This document shows positions 45,452 to 55,090 of a DNA stretch of 64,000 nucleotides, one piece after another. A model generated the notes under the pieces. It made no database searches, had not been told where the DNA came from, and saw only the letters and a program-made list of their open reading frames with translations. The stretch's first letter is position 1, and every line of letters begins with the position of its first letter. A program made the translations under genes and the position numbers. The stretch lies in NCBI RefSeq assembly GCF_024347215.1, contig NZ_AP025282.1, positions 5,084,001-5,148,000 on the forward strand. Reading direction: 5' to 3'. The DNA comes from Aliamphritea ceti. GTDB lineage: Bacteria; Pseudomonadota; Gammaproteobacteria; Pseudomonadales; Balneatricaceae.

Positions 45452-46239
45452 GCGAGCTGCATCAGCGCCAGCAACAGCTGCTCGACTACATTATGGGCAA
45501 GCCGTCTGACATTCAGGAACATATCCAGGACCGCGGTAAAGTCAGCGTAGACATTCAGCTGCATATTTATCGCAACGCCTATCAGGTCAGCTTCTGGGAA
45601 ACGCTGAATACCGATCATGAGATCCTGGGTAAGTACCTGGGTGACGACATGTTTAACGCCATGGTACGGGACTACATTGCAGAATATCCGTCGACTTTCC
45701 GTTCTTTACGGGATTTTGGCGACCGTTTACCTACATTTCTTACCGAAAACAAAGCTTTCAGTCAGCATCCACAAATTGCTGAACTGGCCCGTTTCGAACG
45801 GGATCTACTGATCGCCTTTGATGCCATGGATGCCAATATGTGCAGCCGTGAAGATCTGACCCGTATTGCGCCTGAGCAATGGGCAGAACTGACAATTGAA
45901 TTTCACCCCAGCGTACGCGCGTTTATCACCGGATATAATGTTGTCGATATCTGGCAGCATCTTAAGGCCGACCGCAGCCCACCGGACGCACTTGCCCGTA
46001 ATGAATATTGGATTCTGTGGCGTAATCGTGACCGGCTGACTGAGTTTGCCAGTCTGGACGGCTTTGAACAGGCCATGTATGAAACCTTCAGCAAAGGTTA
46101 CACCCTCGAACAGGCGGCGGAATTTCTCATTGAGATCAGTCACTCGGACCCAACCGAAAAACTCCTGACCACGCTGTTTACCTGGCTCGACAAAGGTTGG
46201 ATTACCAAACTAAAAGCCGGACTTAACGCTGTCGATTAA
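45448..46239 (+). CDS. bufC: DUF2063 partner protein (BufC-type)
   Basis: The 263-residue protein has the DUF2063 N-terminal helical domain (1-100; HRQQQLLDYIMGKPSDIQEHIQDRG, HIYRNAYQVSFWETLNTDHEILGKYLGDDMFNAMVRDYI, PSTFRSLRDFGDRLPTFL). In BufB/MbnB-type systems this kind of partner recruits the precursor and completes the active enzyme. The C-terminal part (about 130-260) is a second helical/winged segment. It converges on the nitrilase-family gene with only seven bases between stops. Confidence 0.9.
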   Translation: MSELHQRQQQLLDYIMGKPSDIQEHIQDRGKVSVDIQLHIYRNAYQVSFWETLNTDHEILGKYLGDDMFNAMVRDYIAEYPSTFRSLRDFGDRLPTFLTENKAFSQHPQIAELARFERDLLIAFDAMDANMCSREDLTRIAPEQWAELTIEFHPSVRAFITGYNVVDIWQHLKADRSPPDALARNEYWILWRNRDRLTEFASLDGFEQAMYETFSKGYTLEQAAEFLIEISHSDPTEKLLTTLFTWLDKGWITKLKAGLNAVD

Positions 46240-46246
46240 CAGCAGA

Positions 46247-47086
46247 CTACTTTATATCTGCAATTAACTGGCTGATTAATTGTGGATTAGCATCCCGCAG
46301 TGTCGGTAAATCGAACCGCGCTGCGGATATAGATACCCGTTCAATATCAGCCACCAGTAACACTTCTTCACCACTGGCCTGGGCCAGCACTTCACCTCTT
46401 GCGCCTAAAATCTGGCTCCCTCCCCAGAAGGAGGCATCCAACTCAGTATCACAGCGATTCGCCATAACCACCGGCGTACCGTAGGTCATTGCCATATAGC
46501 TCAGATTAGTTTGCCAGTTTTGTGGATTTGAAAACTCATCACTGACCACACCTTCAGCAGAGTTTATCGGCGTAATCAGCACGTCCGGCTTTTGTAGCAT
46601 CCCGGCAAACACCAATCCCGGATTCCACATATCAGCACAGATCAGCGACAATGCCGACCAATTTTCTTTGACGGCCTGAGTTCTTAGCTGTTTACCCGGC
46701 GTATATAACTTACCTTCTTCCAGGCTGCCATAAGTGGGCAGATTTAACTTCCTATGGACTGCCGTTACTGCACCGTCCTGTAACCAGGCTGCTGCATTGT
46801 AATATTCCCCCGGGCTGACCTCTTCAACGAAGCCGCACACCACCTGAATACCCTGACACTGCTCGGCCAGTGCCAGTAAACGGGGATCACTCACAGCCAT
46901 AGCCAGGTCCGGTACTGTTCGCTCCAGCTGGTAGCCGGTCAGTGACAGCTCCGGAAACACTAGCACCTCAACGCCCTGTCCCCGGGCAGCGGCAATATAC
47001 TCCTCATGCTTACACAGATTTGCAGCGAGATCTCCCAGTGTGATCGCCACCTGCGCAACACCTACCCGTAAACTCATACTTAACAC
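46247..47086 (-). CDS. Nitrilase-superfamily carbon-nitrogen hydrolase
   Basis: This is a 279-residue cytosolic amidase-type enzyme with the Glu-Lys-Cys triad: FPELSLTGYQLE (about residue 42), HRKLNLPTYGSLEEG (about 114) and LICADMWNPG (about 150). The branch is of the omega-amidase/carbamoylase type. It lies on the same strand as a betaine-type ABC importer, separated by a terminator, so a role in breaking down an imported amide is possible but unproven. Confidence 0.88.
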   Translation of the reverse strand: MLSMSLRVGVAQVAITLGDLAANLCKHEEYIAAARGQGVEVLVFPELSLTGYQLERTVPDLAMAVSDPRLLALAEQCQGIQVVCGFVEEVSPGEYYNAAAWLQDGAVTAVHRKLNLPTYGSLEEGKLYTPGKQLRTQAVKENWSALSLICADMWNPGLVFAGMLQKPDVLITPINSAEGVVSDEFSNPQNWQTNLSYMAMTYGTPVVMANRCDTELDASFWGGSQILGARGEVLAQASGEEVLLVADIERVSISAARFDLPTLRDANPQLISQLIADIK

Positions 47087-47114
47087 CTCTACACTTACTT
47101 ATAGCCGTAAACTA

Positions 47115-47138
47115 AAACGCCCGGCTAAGCCGGGCGTC
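47115..47138 (-). terminator. Terminator after the betaine-type ABC operon
   Basis: A nearly perfect palindromic stem (ACGCCCGGCT/AGCCGGGCGT) is followed on the reverse strand by TTTTAGTTT. It lies 20 bases after the binding-protein stop. Confidence 0.85.
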
Positions 47139-47158
47139 AGGCTGATATTAAGTTAAGC

Positions 47159-48046
47159 TTAAATCAGACCCTGTTCCATCAGGAAGCCTTTAGCTACGTT
47201 TTCGATGGTTTCTTTGCTGACATCAACCTTGGCATTCAGCTCAGCCATATTGGTATCGTTCAGACGTGAAGACAAATCATTCATCATGCCTTCAAGAGCC
47301 GGATTAGCGGCCAGCGCTTCAGCACGAATAACTGGCGTCAAAGCGTATACCGGGAAGTAGTTCTTATCGTCTTTCAGTACGACAAAATCGAATGCCGGAA
47401 TACGACCGTCAGTTGCAAATACCAGAGAGATATTTACCTGACCTTCTTTCAGTGCCAAGTACGTCAGACCAGTATCCATACGCTTCACTTGTGAACGGTC
47501 AAACTTAAAGCCATAAGCTTTCTGCAAAGGCTTCAAACCGTCAGCACGGGCAGCAAATTCAGCATTACAGGCAAACAGCAGCTCATCACCATTATTAACT
47601 GCTTTACTCAGTTCACTCAGGCTTGAAATGCCTTTTTCGGCCGCTTCAGTCCGACGCATTGCCAACGCATAAGTGTTGTTTACTTTTGAAGGCGTCAACC
47701 AGACCAGACCACGTTCAGCATCCAGCTCTTTAACTTTGTTATAGCCGTCTTCCATGCTCATCGGCTCTTTAATCTTGTTAAAGTTGATCAGCGCAGTACC
47801 GGTATATTCCCAGTACAGGTCGATCTGACCATTCACCTGTGCTTTACGCAGCACGGCCGTGCCCATACCCGCCCGGGTATCAACATCAATGTCCTTCGCC
47901 GCTAAGTACTGACTGGTGATAGACGTCAGTAATTGCTGTTCTGTAAAGTTCTTGCCGCCTACTACCAGTGCTTCAGCATTTGCCTGCACTGCGCCGGTCA
48001 GAAACATGCCTGCAGCCAGAGTTTTCAGGAGCTTTGTTATTTTCAT
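47159..48046 (-). CDS. OpuC/OsmF-type quaternary-amine binding protein
   Basis: This is the periplasmic receptor for a betaine/choline/carnitine-type ABC importer (QAT family): 295 residues with signal peptide ...GAVQANAEA. Family features are VVGGKNFTEQQLLTSI at the N-terminus, RAGMGTAVLRKAQVNGQIDLYWEYTGTAL and the late VYALTPVIRAEAL. The ligand-box aromatics (DLYWEYTG, Tyr/Trp) are consistent with quaternary ammonium binding. It is the last gene of a four-gene operon with two permeases and an ATPase. Confidence 0.9.
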   Translation of the reverse strand: MKITKLLKTLAAGMFLTGAVQANAEALVVGGKNFTEQQLLTSITSQYLAAKDIDVDTRAGMGTAVLRKAQVNGQIDLYWEYTGTALINFNKIKEPMSMEDGYNKVKELDAERGLVWLTPSKVNNTYALAMRRTEAAEKGISSLSELSKAVNNGDELLFACNAEFAARADGLKPLQKAYGFKFDRSQVKRMDTGLTYLALKEGQVNISLVFATDGRIPAFDFVVLKDDKNYFPVYALTPVIRAEALAANPALEGMMNDLSSRLNDTNMAELNAKVDVSKETIENVAKGFLMEQGLI

Positions 48047-48126
48047 TGCCTGGTCCTTTATCTTGTCGTGTTTATCGTTGTTTTTAGCTTTGTGTTTAAG
48101 TTTCCGACCGTTATCAGCCGATAAAC

Positions 48127-48870
48127 TTATGTATTCATGCGCAGCGGATTAACCCCTTTAGGGACGATGAAAAATGCCAGTACACCCACGCTGATATCGA
48201 CCATCACCGCCAGCAGCGATGTTGGGATTGCACCAGCTAACAGCATCGGCATTTCATCCAGATCTATGCCAGTGAAAATCAGCTCACCAAGGCCGCCGCC
48301 ACCTATCAGAAATGCCAGCGGCACAGTGCCCACATTTATCGTCAATGCGGTACGGATACCTGCAAAAATCACATAAAGTGCATTCGGAATTTCAACTCGC
48401 AGTAAAATCTGGCCAGGCGTCATCCCCATACCATTTGCGGCTTCTTTTAGATGCTCAGGCACGGCTAACAAGCCCACATAAGTATTCCGTACAATTGGCA
48501 GTAAAGTAGCAATGCAAAGTGCGAACACCGCAGGGGTTGAACCAATGCCCAAAACACTCATGGAAAGCGCCAGAATCGCCAGAGTCGGCACAGTGGTACC
48601 AATATTCAGCACCTGCATTACAGGCTCAGCAATGCGCTGACAGGCTGGCCGGCTAAGCCATATACCCAGAGGGACAGCGAGTAAAATTGCCGCGCTGCCG
48701 GACATCGCAGACAACTGCATATGCTGAACACTGAGATAGGCTATGTCTTCCCAGTAATAGAAGAAGTCATCTATCAGTCCGCTGCTCTGGCTGACCACAC
48801 CCAGAGAAAACATCCCCAGCATGGCCACCAGCCAAAACAGAACTCTTTTAGACTTCACCATGCTGAACAC
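48127..48870 (-). CDS. OpuC-type ABC permease
   Basis: This is a 247-residue inner-membrane permease with about five to six helices. The coupling EAA-type motif is EAANGMGMTPGQILLRVEIPNALYVIFAGIRTALTINVGTVPLAFLIGGGGLGELI. It forms a heteromeric channel with the second permease (50102-50752) and uses the OpuCA-like ATPase. Its start overlaps the end of the ATPase gene by 23 bases, implying translational coupling. Confidence 0.9.
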   Translation of the reverse strand: MFSMVKSKRVLFWLVAMLGMFSLGVVSQSSGLIDDFFYYWEDIAYLSVQHMQLSAMSGSAAILLAVPLGIWLSRPACQRIAEPVMQVLNIGTTVPTLAILALSMSVLGIGSTPAVFALCIATLLPIVRNTYVGLLAVPEHLKEAANGMGMTPGQILLRVEIPNALYVIFAGIRTALTINVGTVPLAFLIGGGGLGELIFTGIDLDEMPMLLAGAIPTSLLAVMVDISVGVLAFFIVPKGVNPLRMNT

Positions 48871-50002
48871 CCGTATTCAGAGCTTCACGGCTGCGGTACG
48901 TCGCCCCCAGATAATGAGTCACACCCCGCTGGGAAATCTCACCCCGGAAGATCCCCTCATCATCCACGCAAGGCATCCAGGTTGTGTCTTTGCTAAACAT
49001 TGCAGAAGCTACACTGCGCAGATCATCATCCACCTTGGCAATGGCCCGTAAGCCATAGAAGTGATCACCACAACGACCACGCTTTGAGGTGGCTAAATCA
49101 CGGTTAATACTGCCAATTGGCCGGCCCTTGGCATCCACCATTGTTACTGCGACATAATCATTGTTCTGCATGATTTCAAGCGCTTTCTGCAGGTCATCAT
49201 CAGGATAAACTGGGGTTGGTGCCGGCGTCATAACATCCGCTACTTTCGCCAGACGTAAGCGCTTCAGTGTACGGTCTGTCCCCACAAAATTTTCAACAAA
49301 CTTGTTGCAGGGATGCGCCAGCAAGGCATCCGGTGAATCAAACTGAATCAGTTTACCGGCATCAAAGATGGCGATCTTATCCGCCATTTTGACCGCTTCA
49401 TCAATATCATGGCTAACAAACAAAATGGTTTTCTGCAGCTCTTCCTGCATCTTTAGAAATTCATCCTGAATAACCTCACGGTTAATCGGATCAATCGCAC
49501 CGAAAGGCTCATCCATCAGCATTACCGGTGGATCTGCCGCCAGTGCACGAATCACCCCAACACGCTGTTGCTGACCACCGGAAAGCTCCCGGGGATAACG
49601 CTGCATGAAAGTCTTAGGCTCCAGCGCCACCATTGCCAGCAGCTCTTCAGCCCGGGCCTGATAACGTTTTTTATCCCAGCCCAATAGTTTAGGCACGACA
49701 GAAATGTTTTCGGCGATGGTCATATTCGGGAATAAACCAATCTGCTGAATTACATAACCAATGTTGCGGCGTAAGCTGATGGTATCCAGCGTACTGGTGT
49801 CTTCACCGTTAATCAGAACCCGGCCAGACGTTGGCGGAATAATCCGGTTAAGCATTTTCAGCGTGGTGGTTTTACCGCAACCTGATGGCCCAAGTAACAC
49901 ACAAATCTCGCCTTTCGGCACTGTCATGTTAATGTTGTCTGCAGCGGTAACAACGCCTTCCGGTGTCTCGAATAATTTGGTCAGGTTTTCTAATTGAATC
50001 AC
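48848..50002 (-). CDS. OpuCA-like ABC ATPase with CBS domains
   Basis: This is the 384-residue ATPase of the quaternary-amine importer. Walker A GPSGCGKTT, signature [15 protein letters not shown], Walker B VMLMDEPFGAID and switch FVSHDIDEA are intact. The C-terminal third (about 255-375) holds tandem CBS domains (VADVMTPAPTPVYPDDDLQKALEIM), which in OpuA/OpuC-type proteins sense ionic strength. This points to osmoregulated uptake. It lies within the four-gene operon between the two permeases. Confidence 0.92.
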   Translation of the reverse strand: MIQLENLTKLFETPEGVVTAADNINMTVPKGEICVLLGPSGCGKTTTLKMLNRIIPPTSGRVLINGEDTSTLDTISLRRNIGYVIQQIGLFPNMTIAENISVVPKLLGWDKKRYQARAEELLAMVALEPKTFMQRYPRELSGGQQQRVGVIRALAADPPVMLMDEPFGAIDPINREVIQDEFLKMQEELQKTILFVSHDIDEAVKMADKIAIFDAGKLIQFDSPDALLAHPCNKFVENFVGTDRTLKRLRLAKVADVMTPAPTPVYPDDDLQKALEIMQNNDYVAVTMVDAKGRPIGSINRDLATSKRGRCGDHFYGLRAIAKVDDDLRSVASAMFSKDTTWMPCVDDEGIFRGEISQRGVTHYLGATYRSREALNTGVQHGEV

Positions 50003-50101
50003 GGGACACTCTCTTAAAAGTTCTTAGCTTTATTATTCTTAGTTTTATTATTCTTAGTTTTATTGCTTTTCACTCTGTAATCACTACAGGCTGGACCAGC
50101 G

Positions 50102-50752
50102 CTATACGCCCTTTGGCGTTAATCGTCGCTGGCAGTAAAGCAGTGCGTAATCAGCAATGATGGCTAACAAGCTTACCGCCAATGCACCGGCTATCAGTTG
50201 TCGTGGATCAGTCTGTGTGATGCCACGGCTGATAAGCGTGCCCAAACCACCTGCACCGATATACGCAGCGATTGCCATAACACCAATATTCATCACTACG
50301 GCGGTACGGATACCCGCCATAATGACCGGTATAGCCAGGGGTACTTCGACCAGTTTCAAACGTTGTATCGGCGTCATCCCCAAACCACGTGCGGCCTCTC
50401 GCAGCGCCGGATCAACATTGTTAATCGCCGCATAGGTATTGCGAATAATCGGCAGTTGGGAATACAGCAGAACAGCTATCACCGCCGGCAGATAACCAAT
50501 GCCCTGACCAAACAGCGACAGCACAGGAATCATCAGGCCAAACAGGGCAATAGACGGTATCGTGATAATGACAGATGCGGCATACAGCACCACCGCCGCA
50601 ACCGACTCGTTCTGAGTGATCGCAATACCAATAGGCACGCCAGTCAGAATTGCCAGCCCGACAGCCACGCCAACCAGGGATATGTGCTCAAGAGTCAGGC
50701 TCATGATCAGCGACCAACTCTCGGCAATAAATGCCAGTGTTTCCAAATTCAC
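50102..50752 (-). CDS. OpuC-type ABC permease, first gene of operon
   Basis: This permease has 216 residues from the GTG at 50752, whose N-terminus (VNLETLAFIAESWSLIMSLTLEHISLVGV) aligns with OpuCB-like starts; an upstream extension to 50854 reads as non-family hydrophobic sequence. The cytoplasmic coupling loop is EAARGLGMTPIQRLKLVEVPLAIPVIMAGIRTAVVMNIGVMAIAAYIGAGGLG. It is the promoter-proximal gene of the betaine-type importer and divergent from a LysR regulator. The AGAGG near the GTG is closer than usual, so the start is tentative. Confidence 0.85.
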   Translation of the reverse strand: MNLETLAFIAESWSLIMSLTLEHISLVGVAVGLAILTGVPIGIAITQNESVAAVVLYAASVIITIPSIALFGLMIPVLSLFGQGIGYLPAVIAVLLYSQLPIIRNTYAAINNVDPALREAARGLGMTPIQRLKLVEVPLAIPVIMAGIRTAVVMNIGVMAIAAYIGAGGLGTLISRGITQTDPRQLIAGALAVSLLAIIADYALLYCQRRLTPKGV

Positions 50753-51167
50753 ACCTCTGTATTTATTCTTATTTGGGGGTAGCTTTGCAGTTACCTGGCA
50801 GAGAAAAACCACGATAATGATTAAAAACCGACCAATGGAATAATATTGCGACAAATTCTATATAAATCCCGACAATAAACGCTGACAGCTAGTTAAAAAT
50901 ACGTTTAACCAATCGAAATTTAAAATAAGCAGGCTATTAGCACTCAGTGCTTTTCCCCTACTTTTAGTGGGGATGTGTTTTTACATGAGTTATTGCAAAA
51001 AAACGATAAATTTATCGAATATTTGCCTTACTGCGACTTGTTACGGCGAGTTTCAATTAAAAAAGTAGCTCTATATCCGGTGCAAAGGCCCTGCTCTCTA
51101 CTGGTCAGCAGCCCTTTCCGGCTGCTAGGATTGCAGCAACTCCACTGCTTTCCGGTATCAGCTGAAT
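50753..51167. promoter_or_regulatory. Divergent control region of the OpuC-type operon and LysR gene
   Basis: The 415-base region contains two palindromes: AGCACT-C-AGTGCT (50939-50951) and CGATAAATTTATCG (51004-51017). Either could be an operator for the divergent LysR regulator or an osmotic regulator. No gene is visible. Confidence 0.5.
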
Positions 51168-52082
51168 ATGCGTCGTGACTTACCTCCATTTGCCGCTCTG
51201 CGAGCCTTTGAAACAGCAGCTCGCCATGAAAGCTTTCGGGCTGCGGCCAAAGAGGCCTGCCAAACACCGTCCGCGGTCAGCCACCAGATACGAACTTTGG
51301 AAGCATTCCTCCAGGTTAAACTCTTCGATCGCCACGGCGGAAAATCTGCTCTGACAGCCGCCGGTAATGAATATTTAAAAACCGTCGTGGATATTTTTGA
51401 GCAGCTCGAGCGGGCTGGCAATCGCCTGGCCCGTCATGACGATCCATATACCTTACGCATTAACTTATCTCATACTTTATCCGCCTGCTGGCTATTACCA
51501 ATGCTGCCAAGGTTCCAGGCTCGTTATCCAGAAATAGACATTAAATTGATCAATTCCGATGAGCCACTCGATCTCGCCGTCTCCAACATTGATTTAGGCA
51601 TTCGTTGCGGCAATGGTCAGTGGGCCGGTCTTAAGTCTGACTTTTTAATGCATGAAGAGTTATTTATCGTGTGCCGTCCAGACCAGTTAGATAGATTACC
51701 GCCTGTAGAACGCTTAAATGAGCTGGCGGATAGCTTTACGCTGATTCATTACAGCCTGAATGAAAACGAATGGCGCAACTGGATTCAGGAAGCAGGCTTT
51801 AATCCGCCAAAGATTAAACACCGAATTGATCTCGATAGCCGGCAACTGGTATTGCAGGCAGTAGTCAACGGTCTGGGACTAGGTATCGGACGAGCGTCCT
51901 ACGCCGCTGAGTACATAAACAGCGGGCGCTTAGTTATCGCTTATCCAATGCGGAAAGCTACTGACAATGGTTATTATCTGGTTTCACCAAAGCAAAGCCA
52001 GCGCATAAGTAAAACAGAAAACTTTAAAGACTGGTTACTCACAGAAACGCATCATAGCAGTGTTCATCCAAACCAAAACTGA
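51168..52082 (+). CDS. LysR-family regulator (GcvA-like)
   Basis: The 304-residue protein has an N-terminal LysR helix-turn-helix (LPPFAALRAFETAARHESFRAAAKEACQTPSAVSHQIRTLEAFLQVKLFDRHGG) and a periplasmic-binding-fold effector domain (about 90-295; TLRINLSHTLSACWLLPMLPRFQARYPEIDIKLI). It resembles GcvA-type members. It is divergent from the quaternary-amine ABC operon and is its likely regulator. Confidence 0.88.
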   Translation: MRRDLPPFAALRAFETAARHESFRAAAKEACQTPSAVSHQIRTLEAFLQVKLFDRHGGKSALTAAGNEYLKTVVDIFEQLERAGNRLARHDDPYTLRINLSHTLSACWLLPMLPRFQARYPEIDIKLINSDEPLDLAVSNIDLGIRCGNGQWAGLKSDFLMHEELFIVCRPDQLDRLPPVERLNELADSFTLIHYSLNENEWRNWIQEAGFNPPKIKHRIDLDSRQLVLQAVVNGLGLGIGRASYAAEYINSGRLVIAYPMRKATDNGYYLVSPKQSQRISKTENFKDWLLTETHHSSVHPNQN

Positions 52083-52131
52083 GACTTAGTAGCTATCAGG
52101 TGTAAGTACATAACAACGAACTGCAGGGAAA

Positions 52132-52160
52132 ATAAGGCCAGGAAAGTTGCCTGGCCTTAT
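52132..52160. terminator. Hairpin terminator between LysR and amino-acid ABC operon
   Basis: An 11-base perfect stem (52132-52142 with 52150-52160) around a 7-base loop sits between convergent genes. The T tail is weak but better on the reverse strand (TTTTCCC). Confidence 0.75.
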
Positions 52161-52189
52161 GCGAAAACAGCGATCGCTAAACAAAGATT

Positions 52190-52951
52190 TTACAGAATCT
52201 GACTAAGAAACTGCTGGGTGCGTTCTTCTCTTGGATTATCAAAGAACTCTTTCGGCGTATTTTGCTCAACAATTTCGCCATCCGCCATAAAAATTACCCG
52301 GTCAGCCACTTCACGGGCAAAACCCATTTCGTGGGTAACACACAGCATCGTCATGCCTTCTTTCGCCAGATCAATCATAGTATCCAACACGCCAGAAACC
52401 ATTTCCGGATCCAGTGCCGAAGTCGGCTCATCAAATAACATCAGCTTGGGCTTCATACACAAGCTACGGGCAATCGCCACCCGCTGTTGCTGACCACCGG
52501 ATAACTGTCCTGGGTATTTATCTGCCTGCTCAGGAATACGTACCTGTTCCAGATACTTCATCGCCAGACGACGAGCTTCTTCCTTAGGTACACCCTGCAC
52601 CCACATAGGCCCGGCCATACAGTTTTCAGCTATCGTCATATGTGGGAACAGATTAAAACTCTGGAACACCATACCCACTTCAGAGCGGACTTTATCGATA
52701 TTTTGCATGTGCTCGTGAAGCACAACATTATCAACAACTATCTCGCCGGACTGATGCGCTTCTAAACGGTTAATACAGCGAATCATCGTCGACTTGCCTG
52801 AGCCAGAAGGTCCGCAGATAACAATCCGCTCACCGGGCGTTACTTCCAGATTAATATCTTTCAGACAATGAAAATCGTCGTACCATTTATTAACATCTTT
52901 CAGTTCAACGATAGGCTTAACAGCCACGTCAGGATTTTGAATTGAAGTCAT
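52190..52951 (-). CDS. Polar amino-acid ABC transporter ATPase
   Basis: This is a GlnQ/ArtP-type ATPase of 253 residues. Walker [11 protein letters not shown]-loop [13 protein letters not shown], signature [15 protein letters not shown], Walker [17 protein letters not shown] and H-switch CVTHEMGFA are complete. Its gene is three bases after the permease gene, so the two subunits are coupled. It energises import of a polar amino acid or derivative. Confidence 0.92.
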   Translation of the reverse strand: MTSIQNPDVAVKPIVELKDVNKWYDDFHCLKDINLEVTPGERIVICGPSGSGKSTMIRCINRLEAHQSGEIVVDNVVLHEHMQNIDKVRSEVGMVFQSFNLFPHMTIAENCMAGPMWVQGVPKEEARRLAMKYLEQVRIPEQADKYPGQLSGGQQQRVAIARSLCMKPKLMLFDEPTSALDPEMVSGVLDTMIDLAKEGMTMLCVTHEMGFAREVADRVIFMADGEIVEQNTPKEFFDNPREERTQQFLSQIL

Positions 52952-52954
52952 GGC

Positions 52955-53917
52955 TTACCCCTTACGATAACGGCGTTCAATGTGGGACTGGGCAAATTCC
53001 AGCACCATCGACAATATCCAATACAGCATCGCAGCAGTAATCAGCATTTCCATATGTTTAAAGTCTTTCTGGCCTAAAGTACGGGCCAGGAACATCAGCT
53101 CCCAAACACCAATGACTGAAACCAGAGATGAATCTTTCAGCATGGCAATAAACTGGTTGCCTGTCGGCGGAATAATCAGCGGAATCGCCTGCGGCAGAAT
53201 AATCCGGCGCATCGTCAGACCAAACTTAAAACCAATTGAACGGGCGGCTTCCCACTGACCTTTCGGGATACTCTCAATACCGGCACGGAAAATTTCCGTC
53301 ATGTAAGCACCGTAACACAGCGACAAAGCCAGAATACCTGCCGGCACTGCATCAATCACGAAGCCAAGCTGCGGTAAACCTAAATAAATCAAATACACCT
53401 GCATCAGCAACGGCAGGCCACGGAAGAACGAGGTATAGAAACTCGCCAGACCATTGGCAAAACCATTCGACGACAGTTTCGCCACCGCTCCTATAATCGC
53501 CAGCACTGAAGCAATAGAGATAGAAATGACCGAGATATACAGGGTCGTCAAAATACCCTGTGACACCATGAACCAGATCTTACTCTGGATAAAATCAAAG
53601 CTCAGATCAAAGCTGGTAAAGAACAGCATGAACAAGCCAGCCATGATCAGCCAGACGGTAACACGCTGTGCATTAAACTTAAGTTTCCCAATCAGCCAAA
53701 TACCGAGTGTGATAATTGCAGATAGCGTAATGCTGGTCACAAAGCGCGCATATACGCCGCCTTCGCTGTCACTGCCAATCGCCGGAGCCAACAGTTCGGC
53801 AAACCCCGAACCGGATAGATCAAAAAGAAAAAGTAAAACAAAAAAACATGCATACAAGGCCACCACGAATGGCGTTTTGCTCAGTAGTCTGGCCTCTTGT
53901 ACGGTATCCTGATACAT
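52955..53917 (-). CDS. Polar amino-acid ABC permease with extended N-terminus
   Basis: The 320-residue permease is longer than the usual 220-250 because of an N-terminal extension with two or three extra helices (VVALYACFFVLLFLFDLSG; SITLSAIITLGIWLIGKL; VWLIMAGLFMLFF). The core is HisM/GlnP-like: SFFRGLPLLMQVYLIYLGLPQLG and the coupling loop IESIPKGQWEAARSIGFKFGLTMRRIILPQAIPLIIPPTGNQFIAMLKDSSLV. It is a single permease that probably homodimerises. Confidence 0.9.
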   Translation of the reverse strand: MYQDTVQEARLLSKTPFVVALYACFFVLLFLFDLSGSGFAELLAPAIGSDSEGGVYARFVTSITLSAIITLGIWLIGKLKFNAQRVTVWLIMAGLFMLFFTSFDLSFDFIQSKIWFMVSQGILTTLYISVISISIASVLAIIGAVAKLSSNGFANGLASFYTSFFRGLPLLMQVYLIYLGLPQLGFVIDAVPAGILALSLCYGAYMTEIFRAGIESIPKGQWEAARSIGFKFGLTMRRIILPQAIPLIIPPTGNQFIAMLKDSSLVSVIGVWELMFLARTLGQKDFKHMEMLITAAMLYWILSMVLEFAQSHIERRYRKG

Positions 53918-54262
53918 AATTTACACCGCTAAACAGATCACTTGAGATCTTTACATGAAAGCACTGGCAAAGGCCGGACAACGAAAGAATGAGCAAGAAC
54001 TACAGTTAGAAATCAACTGACATTTTTGGTCTCATTTTACGCGGCCGGGCCAAATTCAGCTTTCGTGTAAAGATCACCACTTCTCAAAGGGACACAAGTG
54101 TCTTCGCAGACCAGACTTAACTGGCGGACGCCGACGCTCAAAGAGCCCGAAAGTATACGAATACGTGTTGCAGATTTCAGCTTAGCCCAGTTCGGCTATG
54201 ACAAGAGAAATACTGTGGTACGCAAAAGATAAGGCCGTTTTACAACGGCCTCAGGGAGCAGC
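53918..54262. other. Intergenic stretch between binding protein and permease
   Basis: A 345-base gap inside an otherwise contiguous ABC unit on the reverse strand. A hairpin with a T-containing tail (54230-54252) follows the binding-protein gene, so binding protein and permease/ATPase may be differentially expressed. No gene is seen. Confidence 0.55.
54230..54253 (-). terminator. Hairpin terminator/attenuator after the binding-protein gene
   Basis: AGGCCGTTGT/ACGGCCT (reverse strand) pairs and is followed by TATCTTTT. This placement between the receptor and permease genes is common in ABC operons and favours excess receptor. Confidence 0.7.
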
Positions 54263-55090
54263 TTACTTAGTGCTGGTGTAATCGTAGCTATACCATTTCT
54301 GGGACAGCTCAGACAAAGTACCGTCGGCGCGCATTTCAGATACGATAGCGGCCAGTTTATCGTTAAATTCCTGATCACCTTTATCGATAGCCAATGCCAG
54401 TGGTTCAAAGAATACCGGCTCACCTAAAGGTTTGATTGGATAATTATTCTTCATCGCTTCATTAATAGTCGGTACGCTGGTTAAAGCACCATCCAGACGG
54501 GAACCGTTACCCAGACGCAGATCATCCAGGACAACATTAGAAGACTGATAAGACTTAATGAAATCAGTATCAACTTCATACTCAAAATTCGGTACACCTT
54601 CAGCGTCGATTGTCAGATCTTTCTGCAAATAACGCTCATGTACGCTGGCAGTTGTCACACCCACTTTCTTACCATTCAGATCAGATACCTGCTGAGCGTC
54701 AGAATCTTTATGCACCACGAAAGAAGCGGGAGTGTAGTAATACACGGCAGGGAACGTCAGCACTTTGGCACGTTCTGTCGTCGGCGTCATAGAACCAATA
54801 GACAGATCCCAACGACCGCTCCAGCGACCAGCAGTAATAATGTCCCAGGCTGGAGTTACAAATTCAATCTGTACACCCAGGCGTTTGGCTACTTCCTGCG
54901 CAACATTAACATCGAAGCCGTCCATTTCATTGTTGTCATTCAGAAACGACTGAGGGGCCCAGTTAGCATCGGTGGCTACCTTAAGCAATTTTTTATCCAT
55001 TACCCGATCTAGAGCTTCACCGGCCATAACCGAGGCAAACGGCAAAGCACTCATGAGAGTTGTCGCAAGAATTTTAGTAATTATTTTCAT
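54263..55090 (-). CDS. Polar amino-acid-type periplasmic binding protein
   Basis: This is a family-3 solute receptor of 275 residues from the ATG at 55090 (GGAG seven bases upstream), with signal peptide ...FASVMAGEA. Features are KLLKVATDANWAPQSFLNDNNEMDGFDVNVAQEVAKRLG, WDIITAGRWSGRWDLSIGSMTPTTERAKVLTF, and the hinge near TTASVHERYLQKD. The aspartate and arginine (GFDVN, TERAK) are the usual alpha-amino/carboxylate anchors. A polar or modified amino acid is likely. It lies next to genes for amino-acid and quaternary-amine breakdown. Confidence 0.9.
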   Translation of the reverse strand: MKIITKILATTLMSALPFASVMAGEALDRVMDKKLLKVATDANWAPQSFLNDNNEMDGFDVNVAQEVAKRLGVQIEFVTPAWDIITAGRWSGRWDLSIGSMTPTTERAKVLTFPAVYYYTPASFVVHKDSDAQQVSDLNGKKVGVTTASVHERYLQKDLTIDAEGVPNFEYEVDTDFIKSYQSSNVVLDDLRLGNGSRLDGALTSVPTINEAMKNNYPIKPLGEPVFFEPLALAIDKGDQEFNDKLAAIVSEMRADGTLSELSQKWYSYDYTSTK

